Assembly: GCA_007693955.1 (NCBI GenBank)
Contig: RECR01000111.1
Span: forward strand, 1-36,334
DNA: 36,334 nucleotides
From: Gloeocapsa sp. DLM2.Bin57
GTDB taxonomy: Bacteria > Cyanobacteriota > Cyanobacteriia > Cyanobacteriales > Gloeocapsaceae
Direction of reading: 5' to 3'
Shown in pieces: positions 1-8,929 of the stretch (its first letter is position 1; every line of letters starts with the position of its first letter). Position numbers and translations under genes: made by a program. Under the pieces are notes generated by a model, which saw only the letters and a list, made by a program, of their open reading frames with translations, made no database searches and was not told the DNA's origin.

Positions 1-585
1 AAAATCTCTACTTATGTAAGTAATTTGGTTTCTGATACCGTTGAGTTTTATTTTGATATAGAAGCTGAACCAGAACGTGAGTTAGATTATTTATTAGGGG
101 TTTTAGTAGTAGATCGTCGCAGCAACACAGAGAGATTTTATCCTTTTTTAGCTGAGTTTCCTGAACAAGAGGGGGAAATTTGGCAAGAGTTTTTAGATTT
201 GGTCAATCTTCATCCTCACGCGCCAATTTTCCATTACTCTGAATATGAAGTAGAGACGATTAAACGTCTATCTCAACTATATCATACTCCTAGAAAACAA
301 CAACAGGCGCTCGTCTCTCGGTTAGTTGATTTACATCGTTATGTGATTAATTCGGTGATTTTTCCTGTAGAAAGTTATTCTCTTAAGTCTTTAGCTAATT
401 GGTTAGGGTTTAAATGGCGTAATCCTACAGCTAGTGGGGAACAATCGGTATATTGGTACGATCAATGGTTAATAACCCGCGATCGCCAATTATTAGAATT
501 AATCGTTAATTATAATGAAGACGATTGTCGCGCTACTCGTCATCTTAAAGATTGGTTAGTAGATCATTTTCCTAGAGTTATTTAA
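1..585 (+). CDS. RecB-like/RNase H-like nuclease of the TM0106 type, C-terminal part only
   Basis: The reading frame is open to the left edge, so this is the 3' end of a longer gene; the TTG at 25 is not a convincing start. The visible 190 or so residues look like an RNase_H_2/YprB-type DEDD exonuclease domain. They carry an F-D-I-E acidic motif near the start, an H-Y-S-x-Y-E motif in the middle and a terminal Y-N-E-D-D-C-R-A-T motif, which are the usual metal-binding acidic motifs. In the family this domain follows a RecB-like nuclease domain, which would lie outside the window. The product is probably a cytoplasmic DNA or RNA nuclease of unknown physiological role. The next gene is convergent and starts 17 nt after the stop. 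The family call is fairly sure; the substrate is unknown. Confidence 0.8.
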   Translation, partial: KISTYVSNLVSDTVEFYFDIEAEPERELDYLLGVLVVDRRSNTERFYPFLAEFPEQEGEIWQEFLDLVNLHPHAPIFHYSEYEVETIKRLSQLYHTPRKQQQALVSRLVDLHRYVINSVIFPVESYSLKSLANWLGFKWRNPTASGEQSVYWYDQWLITRDRQLLELIVNYNEDDCRATRHLKDWLVDHFPRVI

Positions 586-602
586 CTAAATTATATCTTT
601 GC

Positions 603-1091
603 TTACCAACTCATTACTCTAACTTGATCTCTGTATAAAGTTGTTTCAATCACATCAGGAGAACTCATCTCTACTCCTTCGATTAAGTCTTCTTGAGTTA
701 CTCCCGCTTGTTCCATACAACTAGGACAAATAATTACTCTTCCACCTTGACTGATAAAATCCTTTAACATTTCTTGTAAATTTTGACCATTATGACTATT
801 GATTGGTTGGGGTATTTTGGCTGAAGCTAAATTAACCCCTTGGATATTTAAATAGATTACCACTTCATGACCTTTGTTTAAGCTGTTTTGGGCAAAATTA
901 ATCGCCATTCCTGCTCGCCAAGGGTCATTACTAGTTAAATTAACAAATAAACTAGGGGTTTCTGTGATAGCTTCTGCTGTTTGTTGGGCTTGTGTAGTTT
1001 GTGCCACATTATGGGCTACAGTAGCAGAGGTTGTGACTAACAAAAATCCTAACAGAGATGAACATAAAACTAGATTACTGAATTTGAACAT
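603..1091 (-). CDS. secreted DsrE/DsrF-like family protein
   Basis: The 162-residue product has an N-terminal hydrophobic segment (about residues 6-24) that looks like a signal peptide, followed by a Gln/Thr-rich linker to about residue 45. From residue 46 the sequence fits a DsrE-fold domain: a beta strand with L-F-V-N-L-T, a G-H-E-V-V-I-Y-L-N strand, and a C-P-S-C motif (C122, C125) late in the domain. DsrE proteins elsewhere act in sulfur transfer or as small redox proteins, and the CxxC would suit a thiol role in the periplasm. That function is inference from the fold and the cysteines. The gene lies 118 nt downstream of the radical SAM gene on the same strand, so co-transcription is possible but not shown. 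Confidence 0.75.
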   Translation of the reverse strand: MFKFSNLVLCSSLLGFLLVTTSATVAHNVAQTTQAQQTAEAITETPSLFVNLTSNDPWRAGMAINFAQNSLNKGHEVVIYLNIQGVNLASAKIPQPINSHNGQNLQEMLKDFISQGGRVIICPSCMEQAGVTQEDLIEGVEMSSPDVIETTLYRDQVRVMSW

Positions 1092-1209
1092 GATTAATCA
1101 TTGAGACTTTTTTTCAATCTAGTCAGACTTGCTCTAAAAAGTCAAAAGACAATCTGTCAAAATAATTAATTCTTAATTTTTAATTCAGAATAACCCCTAA
1201 CACCTCATC

Positions 1210-2766
1210 TTAAAAACTAGCTAGTACAGCATTTTGCTTAGAGTTATAGTCGTTTAATTGTTGTTCAATTTCTCTTTTAACGATTTGACGATATGCTAAG
1301 AAATGTTCATTATGGGCACAAATAGTTAAATAATGTTCCCAGACAGCAGGATTATGTCTAATAATGCTAAATAAGTGATGCCAAAATTGCCAACGGGTTT
1401 GACGTTTAACACCTTGACGCCAGATTACGATAGCTAAAGCCTTAATATCGATCCAATTGGGTATTTTAAAAGGTGTTTTACATTTAGGGGCCCCTAGCTT
1501 CAGAAAACAACGATAGGTGCGATCTAAAAATACCTGTGGCTCATATAATTGCCAAAAAGCAGTAATATACTCTTCGGCGATATCTTCTACGGGACGAGTA
1601 GGAATAAAATTAATTAAGGTAGTCTGATTAATATCTTGTTTCACATCATTACGCAGACGACCTTCTTTTTCTAGACGAGTCCACAGAGCAGTATTAGGCA
1701 ATACCTGTAACATACTAACCATGGCTGTAGGTATAGCAGCTTCTTCCACAAAATTAACAATCCGAGTAGCTGCGTCTTTTTTCTCACCGTCAAAACCAAT
1801 GATAAAACCCGCCATGGGACGCAATCCTGTCGTAATAATTTTTTCGACACTCTCACTTAGAGAATTACGGTTATTTTGAAATTTTTTGGTCAATTCTAAA
1901 CTTTCTTGATCAGGTGTCTCAATACCTAAAAACACCGCATCAAAGTTACACTCTACCATTAACTCCATTAATTCTGGATCTTCAGCTAAATCAATAGAAG
2001 CCTCTGTGTTAAATTTAAATGGATATCCATGGTTAGCTTGCCAGATTTTTAACTCTTTGAGTAATAACCTGACGTTACGTTTATTACCGATAAAGTTATC
2101 ATCTACCATAAATACACCCCTTCTCCAACCGAGTTGGTAGAGATAATCTAATTCTTGGAGTAGTTGACTAGGGGTTTTGGTGCGCGGTTTACGACCATAG
2201 AGAACGATAATATCGCAAAATTCGCATTGAAAGGGACAACCACGGGAAAATTGTACCGACATAGAGTCATAAGCGTCTAACTCTAATAAGTCATAACGAG
2301 GGATAGGGGTTTCGGTAACTGCTGGTTTTTCTGTAGTGCGAAAAATACCACTAGTTTCACCCTTATTTAAAGCTTCTACAAATAGCGGTAAGGTTATTTC
2401 TCCTTCGTCTAAAACTAAAAAGTCTGCACCTGCTTCTTGTAGTTCATGGGGAACAGATGTAGCGTATGGTCCACCTACCGCGACTAGTTTCCCTTTTTGT
2501 TTAGCTTGCTGAATTTGGGTGATTAAATCTTGTTGTTGCACAATCATTGCTGAGAAGATAACAATGTCAGCCCATTGCCATTCCGCTTCTGTTACACTAC
2601 GAATATTGCGATCTACTAGTTTAAATTCCCAGTCTTGGGGTAAAATCCCAGCGACGGTGATTAATCCTAAAGGGGGTAACAACACTTGGCGATCGACTAG
2701 TTCGAGGATTTTCTCATAAGACCAAAACGTAGGAGGAAATAAAGGGTAAATTAGTAAAGCTTTCAT
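1210..2766 (-). CDS. B12-binding domain radical SAM protein (DUF4070/HpnP-like family)
   Basis: The 518-residue product has an N-terminal cobalamin-binding-like Rossmann domain (about 1-145), then a radical SAM core. The core carries C177-x3-C181-x2-C184 inside S-R-G-C-P-F-Q-C-E-F-C, which binds the 4Fe-4S cluster that cleaves S-adenosylmethionine. The C-terminal third, from about residue 370, matches the layout of DUF4070 proteins. The N-terminus (K-A-L-L-I-Y-P-L-F-P-P-T-F-W-S-Y) resembles HpnP, the hopanoid C2-methylase, and related methylases, but paralogues of this kind are common in cyanobacteria. No hopanoid genes are visible here, so I do not assign HpnP. The likely role is a cobalamin-dependent radical methylase or another C-C bond-forming enzyme. 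It is divergent from the VOC gene, with 38 nt between the starts. Confidence 0.85.
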   Translation of the reverse strand: MKALLIYPLFPPTFWSYEKILELVDRQVLLPPLGLITVAGILPQDWEFKLVDRNIRSVTEAEWQWADIVIFSAMIVQQQDLITQIQQAKQKGKLVAVGGPYATSVPHELQEAGADFLVLDEGEITLPLFVEALNKGETSGIFRTTEKPAVTETPIPRYDLLELDAYDSMSVQFSRGCPFQCEFCDIIVLYGRKPRTKTPSQLLQELDYLYQLGWRRGVFMVDDNFIGNKRNVRLLLKELKIWQANHGYPFKFNTEASIDLAEDPELMELMVECNFDAVFLGIETPDQESLELTKKFQNNRNSLSESVEKIITTGLRPMAGFIIGFDGEKKDAATRIVNFVEEAAIPTAMVSMLQVLPNTALWTRLEKEGRLRNDVKQDINQTTLINFIPTRPVEDIAEEYITAFWQLYEPQVFLDRTYRCFLKLGAPKCKTPFKIPNWIDIKALAIVIWRQGVKRQTRWQFWHHLFSIIRHNPAVWEHYLTICAHNEHFLAYRQIVKREIEQQLNDYNSKQNAVLASF

Positions 2767-2804
2767 TAAAATGTCTAATTAGTTATTAGCGATGATTATA
2801 GCTT

Positions 2805-3266
2805 ATGTTTACAAACTCTAGTATATCTCAACCAATTTTTACTCCTGGTACACTTAAAAAAGTACATCATATCGCTTTTAATGTACGTGATTTACAAGCT
2901 TCTCGTTATTTTTATGGTCAAATCTTGGGGTTACAGGAGTTAACGGGATCTGCTGTTCCTTCTACTTTAAAAACTTTAGTTGAACAAGGAAAAGTAAGTA
3001 ACTTTAAAACTCCTGATGGAACAGTAATTGACCTATTTTATACACCAGATTTAAATCCACCAGATAACGATCCTCGCCAAGAATTTACTCGCGCTAATCA
3101 TTTAGCTTTTGATATTGCTCCTGAGTTATTTGAGCAAGCTGTAGAATTATTAAAAACTCATCAAATTCCTATTGCTCATGGTCCTGTAACTCGTCCTACA
3201 GGGAAAGGTATTTATTTTTATGATCCTGATGGTTTTCTCTTAGAAATTCGTTGTGATCCTCTTTAA
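2805..3266 (+). CDS. VOC (glyoxalase/dioxygenase superfamily) protein
   Basis: The product is 153 residues long and contains one full VOC fold built from two beta-alpha-beta-beta-beta modules. The first begins at K-V-H-H-I-A-F-N-V with metal-ligand candidates H21/H22, the second at N-H-L-A-F-D-I, and the protein ends with the usual D-P-D-G-F-L-L-E-I-R, whose Glu is the last metal ligand. The family includes glyoxalase I, fosfomycin-resistance proteins and extradiol dioxygenases; the sequence does not tell which reaction is catalysed. It is probably a cytoplasmic dimer binding one divalent metal. Only 3 nt separate its stop from the ATG of a broken DUF29 gene, so the two were probably co-transcribed. 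Confidence 0.85.
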   Translation: MFTNSSISQPIFTPGTLKKVHHIAFNVRDLQASRYFYGQILGLQELTGSAVPSTLKTLVEQGKVSNFKTPDGTVIDLFYTPDLNPPDNDPRQEFTRANHLAFDIAPELFEQAVELLKTHQIPIAHGPVTRPTGKGIYFYDPDGFLLEIRCDPL

Positions 3267-3269
3267 AAG

Positions 3270-3601
3270 ATGGAAGAATTAATCAAACTTAAAGAAATTC
3301 TCCAAGAAGGTAATATTCCAGAAGCTTTAGATTTAGTTGAAGAATTAACAGAAATGGGTAAGTCTGATAGGGAATTATTTTATTACTTCATTTAATCAAA
3401 CAAGCAGCAGAAAAACGCTCTACTAAATCTTGGGAAGTCTCTATAGGTAATACTGTCAAACAAATCCCAAAAATTAACCAAAGACCTAAAAATAAGGGAC
3501 AATATTTAACTAGTACTGAATTGTTAGAAACTTTAGAGGAGGTTTATAAATCAAGTATAATTAATCAAGCAATTGTCTTAATTAGTCATAATCCTTATTA
3601 A
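3270..3601 (+). pseudogene. DUF29 family gene disrupted by an internal deletion/frameshift
   Basis: From the ATG at 3270 the frame encodes an N-terminus typical of DUF29 proteins (M-E-E-L-I-K-L-K-E-I-L-Q-E-G-N-I-P-E-A-L), but it stops at 3393-3395 after 41 codons. From about 3371 another frame reads G-I-I-L-L-L-H-L-I-K-Q-A-A-E-K-R-S-T and then K-S-W-E-V-S-I, the conserved middle of DUF29, and runs to a stop at 3599-3601. Relative to the usual DUF29 layout, the short stretch joining the two parts (normally a K-I-N-K-I-R/K-S-Y-like piece) is missing and the frame has shifted. The tail after L-E-E-V-Y-K-S-S-I also looks worn. DUF29 genes are abundant in cyanobacteria and of unknown function; the reading as a decayed copy is an inference from family memory. 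Confidence 0.75.
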
Positions 3602-3620
3602 ACTACAATTGTGAGTTAAC

Positions 3621-3650
3621 AAAAAAACTCGCTAGAATAACTCTAGCGAG
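3621..3650 (-). terminator. rho-independent terminator of the aldolase gene
   Basis: A perfect 9-bp stem (3628-3636 with 3642-3650) encloses the 5-nt loop ATAAC. Read on the minus strand, the hairpin is followed directly by seven T residues (complement of 3621-3627). It starts 24 nt past the aldolase stop codon, so it should end that transcript. Confidence 0.9.
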
Positions 3651-3673
3651 GAAGTAAAACAGAGGTAGTGATT

Positions 3674-4753
3674 CTATGCGGTTACTACTTTTTTGCTGGT
3701 AGCAGCTAGTTCACCTTTAGCGTATTTAGCTGCATATTCATCAACACCAAGTTGTTTGATTTTGCTAGCATTACCTGCAGTTCCAAACGCTTCATAACGT
3801 TCTAGACATACTTTTTGCATATAGGTAATAGAAGGCTTGAGGAAGTGGCGAGGATCAAAGTTAGAAGGATCTTTCGCTGCTGCTTCACGAATAGCTGCTG
3901 TAATCGCTAGACGGTTATCGGTATCGATATTAACTTTACGTACTCCACTCTTGATACCTTTTTGGATTTCTTCGATAGGGACTCCATAAGTTTCAGGAAT
4001 ACTACCACCGTACTTGTTAATTAAGTCGATTAAGTCTTGAGGTACAGAAGAAGAACCGTGCATTACTAAGTGAGTATTAGGAAGACGACGGTGGATTTCT
4101 TCGATACGGCTAATAGCGAGAATTTCTCCTGTAGGTTTACGGCTAAATTTATAAGCACCATGACTTGTACCGATCGCTACTGCTAGAGCATCTACTTGAG
4201 TTGCTTCTACGAATTGAACAGCCTCATCAGGATCGGTGAGAAGTTGTTCTCTGGTTAAAACTCCTTCTGCACCGTGTCCATCTTCTTTGTCACCTTTCAT
4301 GGTTTCAAGAGAGCCTAGACAACCTAATTCACCTTCTACACTGACACCGATGGAGTGAGCTACTTTTACTACTTCTGCGGTTACAGCTACGTTGTACTCA
4401 AAGCTAGCGGGGGTTTTGGCATCTGCTTCTAATGAACCATCCATCATAACGCTGGTAAAGCCGTTACGAATTGCCGAATAGCAAGTAGCAGGGCTATTAC
4501 CGTGGTCTTGGTGCATAGCGATGGGAATATGGGGATAAGTTTCTACCGCTGCTAAAATTAAGTGACGGAGGAAATTTTCACCTGCATAACTACGAGCACC
4601 ACGAGAAGCCTGTAAGATTACGGGACTATCAGACTCTGCAGCTGCTCGCATGATTGATTGGATTTGCTCCATGTTGTTAACATTATAAGCAGGTATCCCG
4701 TAGTCGTTTTCTGCTGCGTGATCTAAAAGTAACCGCATTGGTACTAGCGCCAT
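3674..4753 (-). CDS. fba: fructose-bisphosphate aldolase class II (Calvin cycle type)
   Basis: The enzyme joins or cleaves fructose-1,6-bisphosphate from dihydroxyacetone phosphate and glyceraldehyde-3-phosphate. In the Calvin-cycle subtype it also makes sedoheptulose-1,7-bisphosphate. The 359-residue product shows the class II signatures: A-M-H-Q-D-H-G (D83 and zinc ligand H84), an E-G-E-L-G-C-L-G segment near 140, [10 protein letters not shown] for phosphate binding, and V-M-H-G-S-S-S-V-P. The length and the long [10 protein letters not shown] region fit the cyanobacterial cbbA-like group. The start is supported by a strong AGGAGG Shine-Dalgarno sequence 5 nt upstream of the ATG. The gene is monocistronic by layout, with its own terminator and a candidate promoter overlapping the end of the CHAT-FHA gene. 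Confidence 0.97.
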   Translation of the reverse strand: MALVPMRLLLDHAAENDYGIPAYNVNNMEQIQSIMRAAAESDSPVILQASRGARSYAGENFLRHLILAAVETYPHIPIAMHQDHGNSPATCYSAIRNGFTSVMMDGSLEADAKTPASFEYNVAVTAEVVKVAHSIGVSVEGELGCLGSLETMKGDKEDGHGAEGVLTREQLLTDPDEAVQFVEATQVDALAVAIGTSHGAYKFSRKPTGEILAISRIEEIHRRLPNTHLVMHGSSSVPQDLIDLINKYGGSIPETYGVPIEEIQKGIKSGVRKVNIDTDNRLAITAAIREAAAKDPSNFDPRHFLKPSITYMQKVCLERYEAFGTAGNASKIKQLGVDEYAAKYAKGELAATSKKVVTA

Positions 4754-4881
4754 ATGTTTCCTCCTAAAATTATTCTTATCTTTTGTCTTTTACTTGTGCA
4801 GAAATTTAATTCTCTTACTTGTTAATCTTAAGGTAATTTTTACATTTTGACTAAATTGTTTTTGCGAGTTTATTTGGTTTT

Positions 4882-4910
4882 TATCTATCATATAAATAGC
4901 TTTTTGTCAA
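4882..4910 (-). promoter_or_regulatory. candidate aldolase promoter
   Basis: On the minus strand a perfect TTGACA (4905-4910) is followed after 17 nt by TAGATA (4882-4887), a partial -10 match. The -35 box overlaps the stop codon of the upstream CHAT-FHA gene. It would give a leader of roughly 120 nt before the aldolase ATG. The evidence is sequence match only. Confidence 0.4.
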
Positions 4911-6430
4911 TATATGTTGGGATTTTCTAATCTAAATTCTAAAATTTGACCATTAATCGCTCCAAAACGGATTTTTGTGCCATGTTGTAGGGGTATATCT
5001 TGATGGTGAAATAATTCCCATTCACCAGAAATGTTGACATAAGTTCCGTAACGAGAAATATCTTTAAGAACATAGTGAGAACCATCGTCATTCTCTCGAT
5101 GTATGATTAAGGCGTGTTCTGAACTAATCCAGGGTTCTGTAATCACTACATCATTAGTCTCACCACTTCTACCGACGGGATGACGTCCAATCCTAATTAG
5201 ACCTTGAATTTTCCAGGTAGTCCTTTCTCCCTCTAATAAACATAAATAAGCCAATGGTGCAGATGGTAAAATAGTCGTCTCTACGGGGGGTTTGAGTATC
5301 ACTCCATCAAATTGAGGGTGCAGATAGAGGATAGGAAGAGTCCAAGTGGGTTGATTAAATTTATAGATAGTCAGTAATTGCTGTCTGGCTATTCTGACTC
5401 CCTCATCAATCGTCTTTCCTATGGCGATCGCCCCACTAAAAGCCTCAATAAAAGTTAAAGCCTCCTCATTAGTGATAGTATCTCGCATACCTAATACCGC
5501 TGGTATGCCATAATGTAATAAAACTTCTGCTAGACTACTGCGCTCAATCATCACCCCTTCTTCTTGATCAGGTTGAGCACTCCAACAAGCGTTAAACACA
5601 GTTAAGGTAACCTGGTTACGTACCAAAACTTGAGCTAATTCAATACCATTAATCGTAGTGTCACTTCTGAGGTATAACAAGCCTCCCTCGGGAGTTTTTT
5701 CTCCATGACCACCATAGAAAAATAGATTATAATCGCCATTATCTAAAGTTCTGATTAATTTTTTTGTACTTGGTTGTAGTAATATATCTATTTCAGCGGT
5801 TGAAGATGCTGCTTGAAAAATGTTTTTGAGGATTTCTGCTTCGTCTTCCTGAAGAGAAAAAGTTTCTTTTTCACCCAAAACTAACAAAATTTTCAGTTTT
5901 TCGGGTATTTTATCCTTTAATCTTAAGATACCCACATCACTACTAATCCTACTAAACAAAATCTGCTGATTTACCGATATAGCAGGTCTAGATGTACTAG
6001 GTAGCATAATCTCCCAGGGGATAGGAATCAAATCGGGATCGCGAATATCTAGACGAATCCGTAAACTAGCTTGTAACCCTAAAGCAAAAGATTGATTTTG
6101 TTCTAAACTACGTCGAATATCCCCACTCCACAACCATTCCCAGAGATTTACTCCGAATTGCTGCATCAATCTAGTGCTATAAGGAGTTTTATGATTCGGT
6201 AAAAGGTTTAACTCCTCAAAAGGAGTATTTTCCACGCCGGTAATATTATACCGTTGTCCTGGTGAAAACATTTCTTGCCAAGCTAACCAAATGGTAGTCA
6301 ATTCTGGAGACCAGGCTAAATGATGATGGGTAAAACCTTCTGGTAGAGGTGAATCAATTACCCAAACAGCAAAAATGACATTATCTGAGCTATTGAGTCG
6401 AGAAATAACTATAGTAAGATTGGGGTTCAT
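4907..6430 (-). CDS. CHAT-domain caspase-like protease fused to an FHA domain
   Basis: The 507-residue product has an N-terminal region (about 1-170) that leads into a caspase-like CHAT domain (about 175-375). The catalytic pair is visible: H242 in F-F-Y-G-G-H-G-E and C282 in F-N-A-C-W-S-A. After a Pro-rich linker (about 380-400), a C-terminal FHA domain (about 405-500) carries G415-R416, the S-x-x-H motif at 436-439 and a Y-G-T-Y-V-N turn, which are the phosphothreonine-binding core positions. CHAT proteases act as effectors or processing enzymes in several bacterial systems. Here the FHA domain would recruit a phosphorylated partner, implying Ser/Thr kinase input; that link is inference. 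No signal peptide or membrane segment is seen. No kinase or clear substrate gene is adjacent. Domain calls are confident; function is unknown. Confidence 0.9.
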   Translation of the reverse strand: MNPNLTIVISRLNSSDNVIFAVWVIDSPLPEGFTHHHLAWSPELTTIWLAWQEMFSPGQRYNITGVENTPFEELNLLPNHKTPYSTRLMQQFGVNLWEWLWSGDIRRSLEQNQSFALGLQASLRIRLDIRDPDLIPIPWEIMLPSTSRPAISVNQQILFSRISSDVGILRLKDKIPEKLKILLVLGEKETFSLQEDEAEILKNIFQAASSTAEIDILLQPSTKKLIRTLDNGDYNLFFYGGHGEKTPEGGLLYLRSDTTINGIELAQVLVRNQVTLTVFNACWSAQPDQEEGVMIERSSLAEVLLHYGIPAVLGMRDTITNEEALTFIEAFSGAIAIGKTIDEGVRIARQQLLTIYKFNQPTWTLPILYLHPQFDGVILKPPVETTILPSAPLAYLCLLEGERTTWKIQGLIRIGRHPVGRSGETNDVVITEPWISSEHALIIHRENDDGSHYVLKDISRYGTYVNISGEWELFHHQDIPLQHGTKIRFGAINGQILEFRLENPNIY

Positions 6431-6536
6431 AAAGATTTAGCTAAAATTGCTCTAGATAATCTTAATATATATCAACTCTTTATGTATTTTGTTAAGTTGT
6501 GTAAACTAAAAATAAGCAATTATTTAATGACTAAAG

Positions 6537-7427
6537 ATGACAACTGAACTAATTGGGTCTGACAACATCGTAAAATCAACCTGGCAATGGGGAGAGCACC
6601 AAATAACCTATACTGAACAAGGAGTAGGAAAACCAGTAGTCTTGATTCATGGTTTTGGTGCTTGTTTAGGTCATTGGCGCAAAAATATCCCTATCTTAGC
6701 GGCTAAAGGTTATCGAGTTTTTGCCTTAGACTTACTAGGATTTGGGGATTCGGATAAACCAATACTAGACTATGACTTAGAATTATGGCAAAGACAAATT
6801 AGAGAGTTTCAACAAGCCAAAATTCAAGAACCAACGATTTTTATCGGTAATTCCATCGGAGGGTTACTAACCCTGATGTTGTTAGCGAACAATCCCGAGA
6901 TTAGTAAAGCAGGAGTAATTATAAACGCAGCAGGAGGTTTAAACCATCGTCCCGAAGAATTAAATTTTCCCCTAGGATTGATTATGACTGCTTTTACTAA
7001 ATTAGTTAGTTCTCCTGTGACGGGTAAATTTATCTTTGATCGAGTTCGACAAAAAAACCGCATCAAAAGTACCCTCTATCAGGTATATAAAGATAAACAA
7101 GCGGTGACAGAAGAATTAGTGGAGATGCTATATCAACCCTCCTGTGATCCTAACGCTCAAAAGGTATTCGCTTCAGTATTAACCGCACCTCCTGGACCTC
7201 CACCAAGTACCTTATTACCACAAGTAACTCAACCATTATTAGTCTTATGGGGAGAAGCAGATCCCTGGACACCGATTCAAGGTGCTAAAATCTATCAACA
7301 AAGAGTGACACAAGGGTTAAACACAGAATTTAAAACCATCCCACAAGCCGGTCATTGTCCTCACGATGAAAAACCAGAAATAGTTAACGACTTGATTTTA
7401 GCATGGTTAGAAAAGACCAAATTATAG
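6537..7427 (+). CDS. alpha/beta-fold hydrolase
   Basis: The 296-residue product has the full alpha/beta hydrolase layout: the oxyanion-hole loop V-V-L-I-H-G-F-G-A, the nucleophile elbow G-N-S-I-G-G (Ser near residue 108), the acid in L-V-L-W-G-E-A-D-P-W and the catalytic His in A-G-H-C-P-H-D-E. A Pro-rich cap segment (P-P-G-P-P-P-S) precedes the acid. The overall look is that of cyanobacterial and chloroplast hydrolases related to haloalkane dehalogenase-like or pheophytinase-like proteins, but the substrate cannot be told from sequence. It has no signal peptide. The 3' end overlaps the start of the NAD(P)HX repair gene by 25 nt, so the pair is probably translated from one mRNA. Confidence 0.85.
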   Translation: MTTELIGSDNIVKSTWQWGEHQITYTEQGVGKPVVLIHGFGACLGHWRKNIPILAAKGYRVFALDLLGFGDSDKPILDYDLELWQRQIREFQQAKIQEPTIFIGNSIGGLLTLMLLANNPEISKAGVIINAAGGLNHRPEELNFPLGLIMTAFTKLVSSPVTGKFIFDRVRQKNRIKSTLYQVYKDKQAVTEELVEMLYQPSCDPNAQKVFASVLTAPPGPPPSTLLPQVTQPLLVLWGEADPWTPIQGAKIYQQRVTQGLNTEFKTIPQAGHCPHDEKPEIVNDLILAWLEKTKL

Positions 7428-8929
7428 TCACAGCTGCCCAAATGCAGCAAATTGAGGCGGAAATCTTCGCTAAGGGTATGCCTATACCTGCTTTAATGGA
7501 AAAGGCTGCCCTATTAGTGGCTAATCAGGTACAGCAACTCTATCCTGTCAGTGAATATCAACAGGTGGGAGTATTAGTTGGTCCTGGTCATAATGGAGGA
7601 GATGGGTTAGTGGTAGCTCGTGAGTTACACTTAGCAGGTTACCAAGTTAAACTCTATTCTCCTTTCAATCAGGCTAAAGATTTAACCCGTCAACATTGGC
7701 AATACGCCCAAGAGTTATTAAATATACCAGTTGTTGCAGAACTTGAGGATTTACAAAACACAGATTTATTAATTGACGCTTGGTTTGGTTTTGGTTTAAC
7801 CCGTACTCTCGGTGGTGAGTTAGTTAAACAAGTTAACTTGATTAATCAATGGAGTCAACCAGTAGTTAGTATTGACCTTCCCTCTGGTATCCATACCGAT
7901 TCAGGAGAGGTATTGGGTACAGCTATTAAAGCTAGTCAAACTTTTTGTTTGGGTTTATGGAAACAAGCTTTTTTTCAAGACCAAGCTTTACCCTATCTCG
8001 GTCAAACTACTCTGATTGATTTTGGTATCCCTCCCCAACTGATTAATCAAGTCTTGGGAGATACCCCTAAAGTCCAACAGTTAGATAAAACTACTGCTAA
8101 AGAGTATCTCTCTCAACCCCGTCATCTGTTAACTCATAAGTATCAACAGGGACATTTATTATTGATTTGTGGTTCTCAAAGTTATGTTGGTGCTGCTATA
8201 CTCAGCGGTTTAGGGGCAAGAGCTACAGGTGTAGGGATGTTGTCTATTGCCGTGCCTGAGTCTATTAAACCCATAGTCTTAAACCATCTTCCCGAAGCTT
8301 TAGTAATTGGTTGTCCAGAAACCCACTCAGGGGCGATCGCTTCTCTACCCGTTGACTTAGCTAAGTATCAGGCGATCGCCTGTGGACCTGGTTTAACCGT
8401 TGCTGTATCTTCTTTAGTAAAATCCTTACTATACGAGGTAAATTCTCCCCTCATCCTCGATGCTGATGCTCTCAATATTATTGCCCAAGACAAGTTAATT
8501 AATACTCTGTCTCAACGTCAATTCCCTACTATTATCACACCCCATTTAGGTGAATTTAGACGTCTTTTCCCTGAGATTAGCAATCCTGAGAGTGATAGAA
8601 TTAGTGCAGTTAGACAAGCAGCTCACCTAAGTAACTGTATAGTATTATTAAAAGGTGCAAGAACAGCGATCGCCTCTCCCCATCAAGAAGTTTATCTAGT
8701 TGGTGAAAGTTCCCCCGCATTAGCTAGGGGTGGTAGTGGAGACGTTTTAACGGGTTTATTAGGTGGATTAATAGCTCAAAACCCCACAGCAAAACCACTA
8801 GAAGAACTTGTAGCTATAGGTGCTTGTTGGCATAGTCAGGGAGCTATTCTCGCGGCTACTGCTAAAACTGAATTAGGGGTTGATCCTGTAACTTTATCTA
8901 AGTATCTCTATCGTTTGATCAATGATTAA
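7403..8929 (+). CDS. nnr: bifunctional NAD(P)H-hydrate epimerase / ADP-dependent NAD(P)H-hydrate dehydratase
   Basis: This enzyme repairs damaged (hydrated) NADH and NADPH: the N-terminal half epimerises R- and S-NAD(P)HX, and the C-terminal half dehydrates the S form using ADP. The 508-residue product shows the YjeF_N domain (about 10-215) with V-G-P-G-H-N-G-G-D-G and S-I-D-L-P-S-G-I. It is followed by a ribokinase-like domain (about 225-505) with A-C-G-P-G-L, T-P-H-L-G-E-F and the catalytic G-G-S-G-D (D447). Length fits the fused bacterial form. The ATG at 7403 lies inside the preceding hydrolase gene and the stop overlaps the queE start by 8 nt, so translational coupling through the three genes is likely. 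Confidence 0.95.
   Translation: MVRKDQIIVTAAQMQQIEAEIFAKGMPIPALMEKAALLVANQVQQLYPVSEYQQVGVLVGPGHNGGDGLVVARELHLAGYQVKLYSPFNQAKDLTRQHWQYAQELLNIPVVAELEDLQNTDLLIDAWFGFGLTRTLGGELVKQVNLINQWSQPVVSIDLPSGIHTDSGEVLGTAIKASQTFCLGLWKQAFFQDQALPYLGQTTLIDFGIPPQLINQVLGDTPKVQQLDKTTAKEYLSQPRHLLTHKYQQGHLLLICGSQSYVGAAILSGLGARATGVGMLSIAVPESIKPIVLNHLPEALVIGCPETHSGAIASLPVDLAKYQAIACGPGLTVAVSSLVKSLLYEVNSPLILDADALNIIAQDKLINTLSQRQFPTIITPHLGEFRRLFPEISNPESDRISAVRQAAHLSNCIVLLKGARTAIASPHQEVYLVGESSPALARGGSGDVLTGLLGGLIAQNPTAKPLEELVAIGACWHSQGAILAATAKTELGVDPVTLSKYLYRLIND

Noticed and set aside
874-1104. A 76-codon plus-strand frame
   Set aside because: Antisense to the DsrE gene and its signal peptide region; composition is that of a shadow frame.
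4907-6430. CHAT protein as part of a CRISPR-linked caspase or other defence island
   Set aside because: Neighbours are aldolase and an alpha/beta hydrolase; no Cas, gasdermin-like or other effector gene is nearby.
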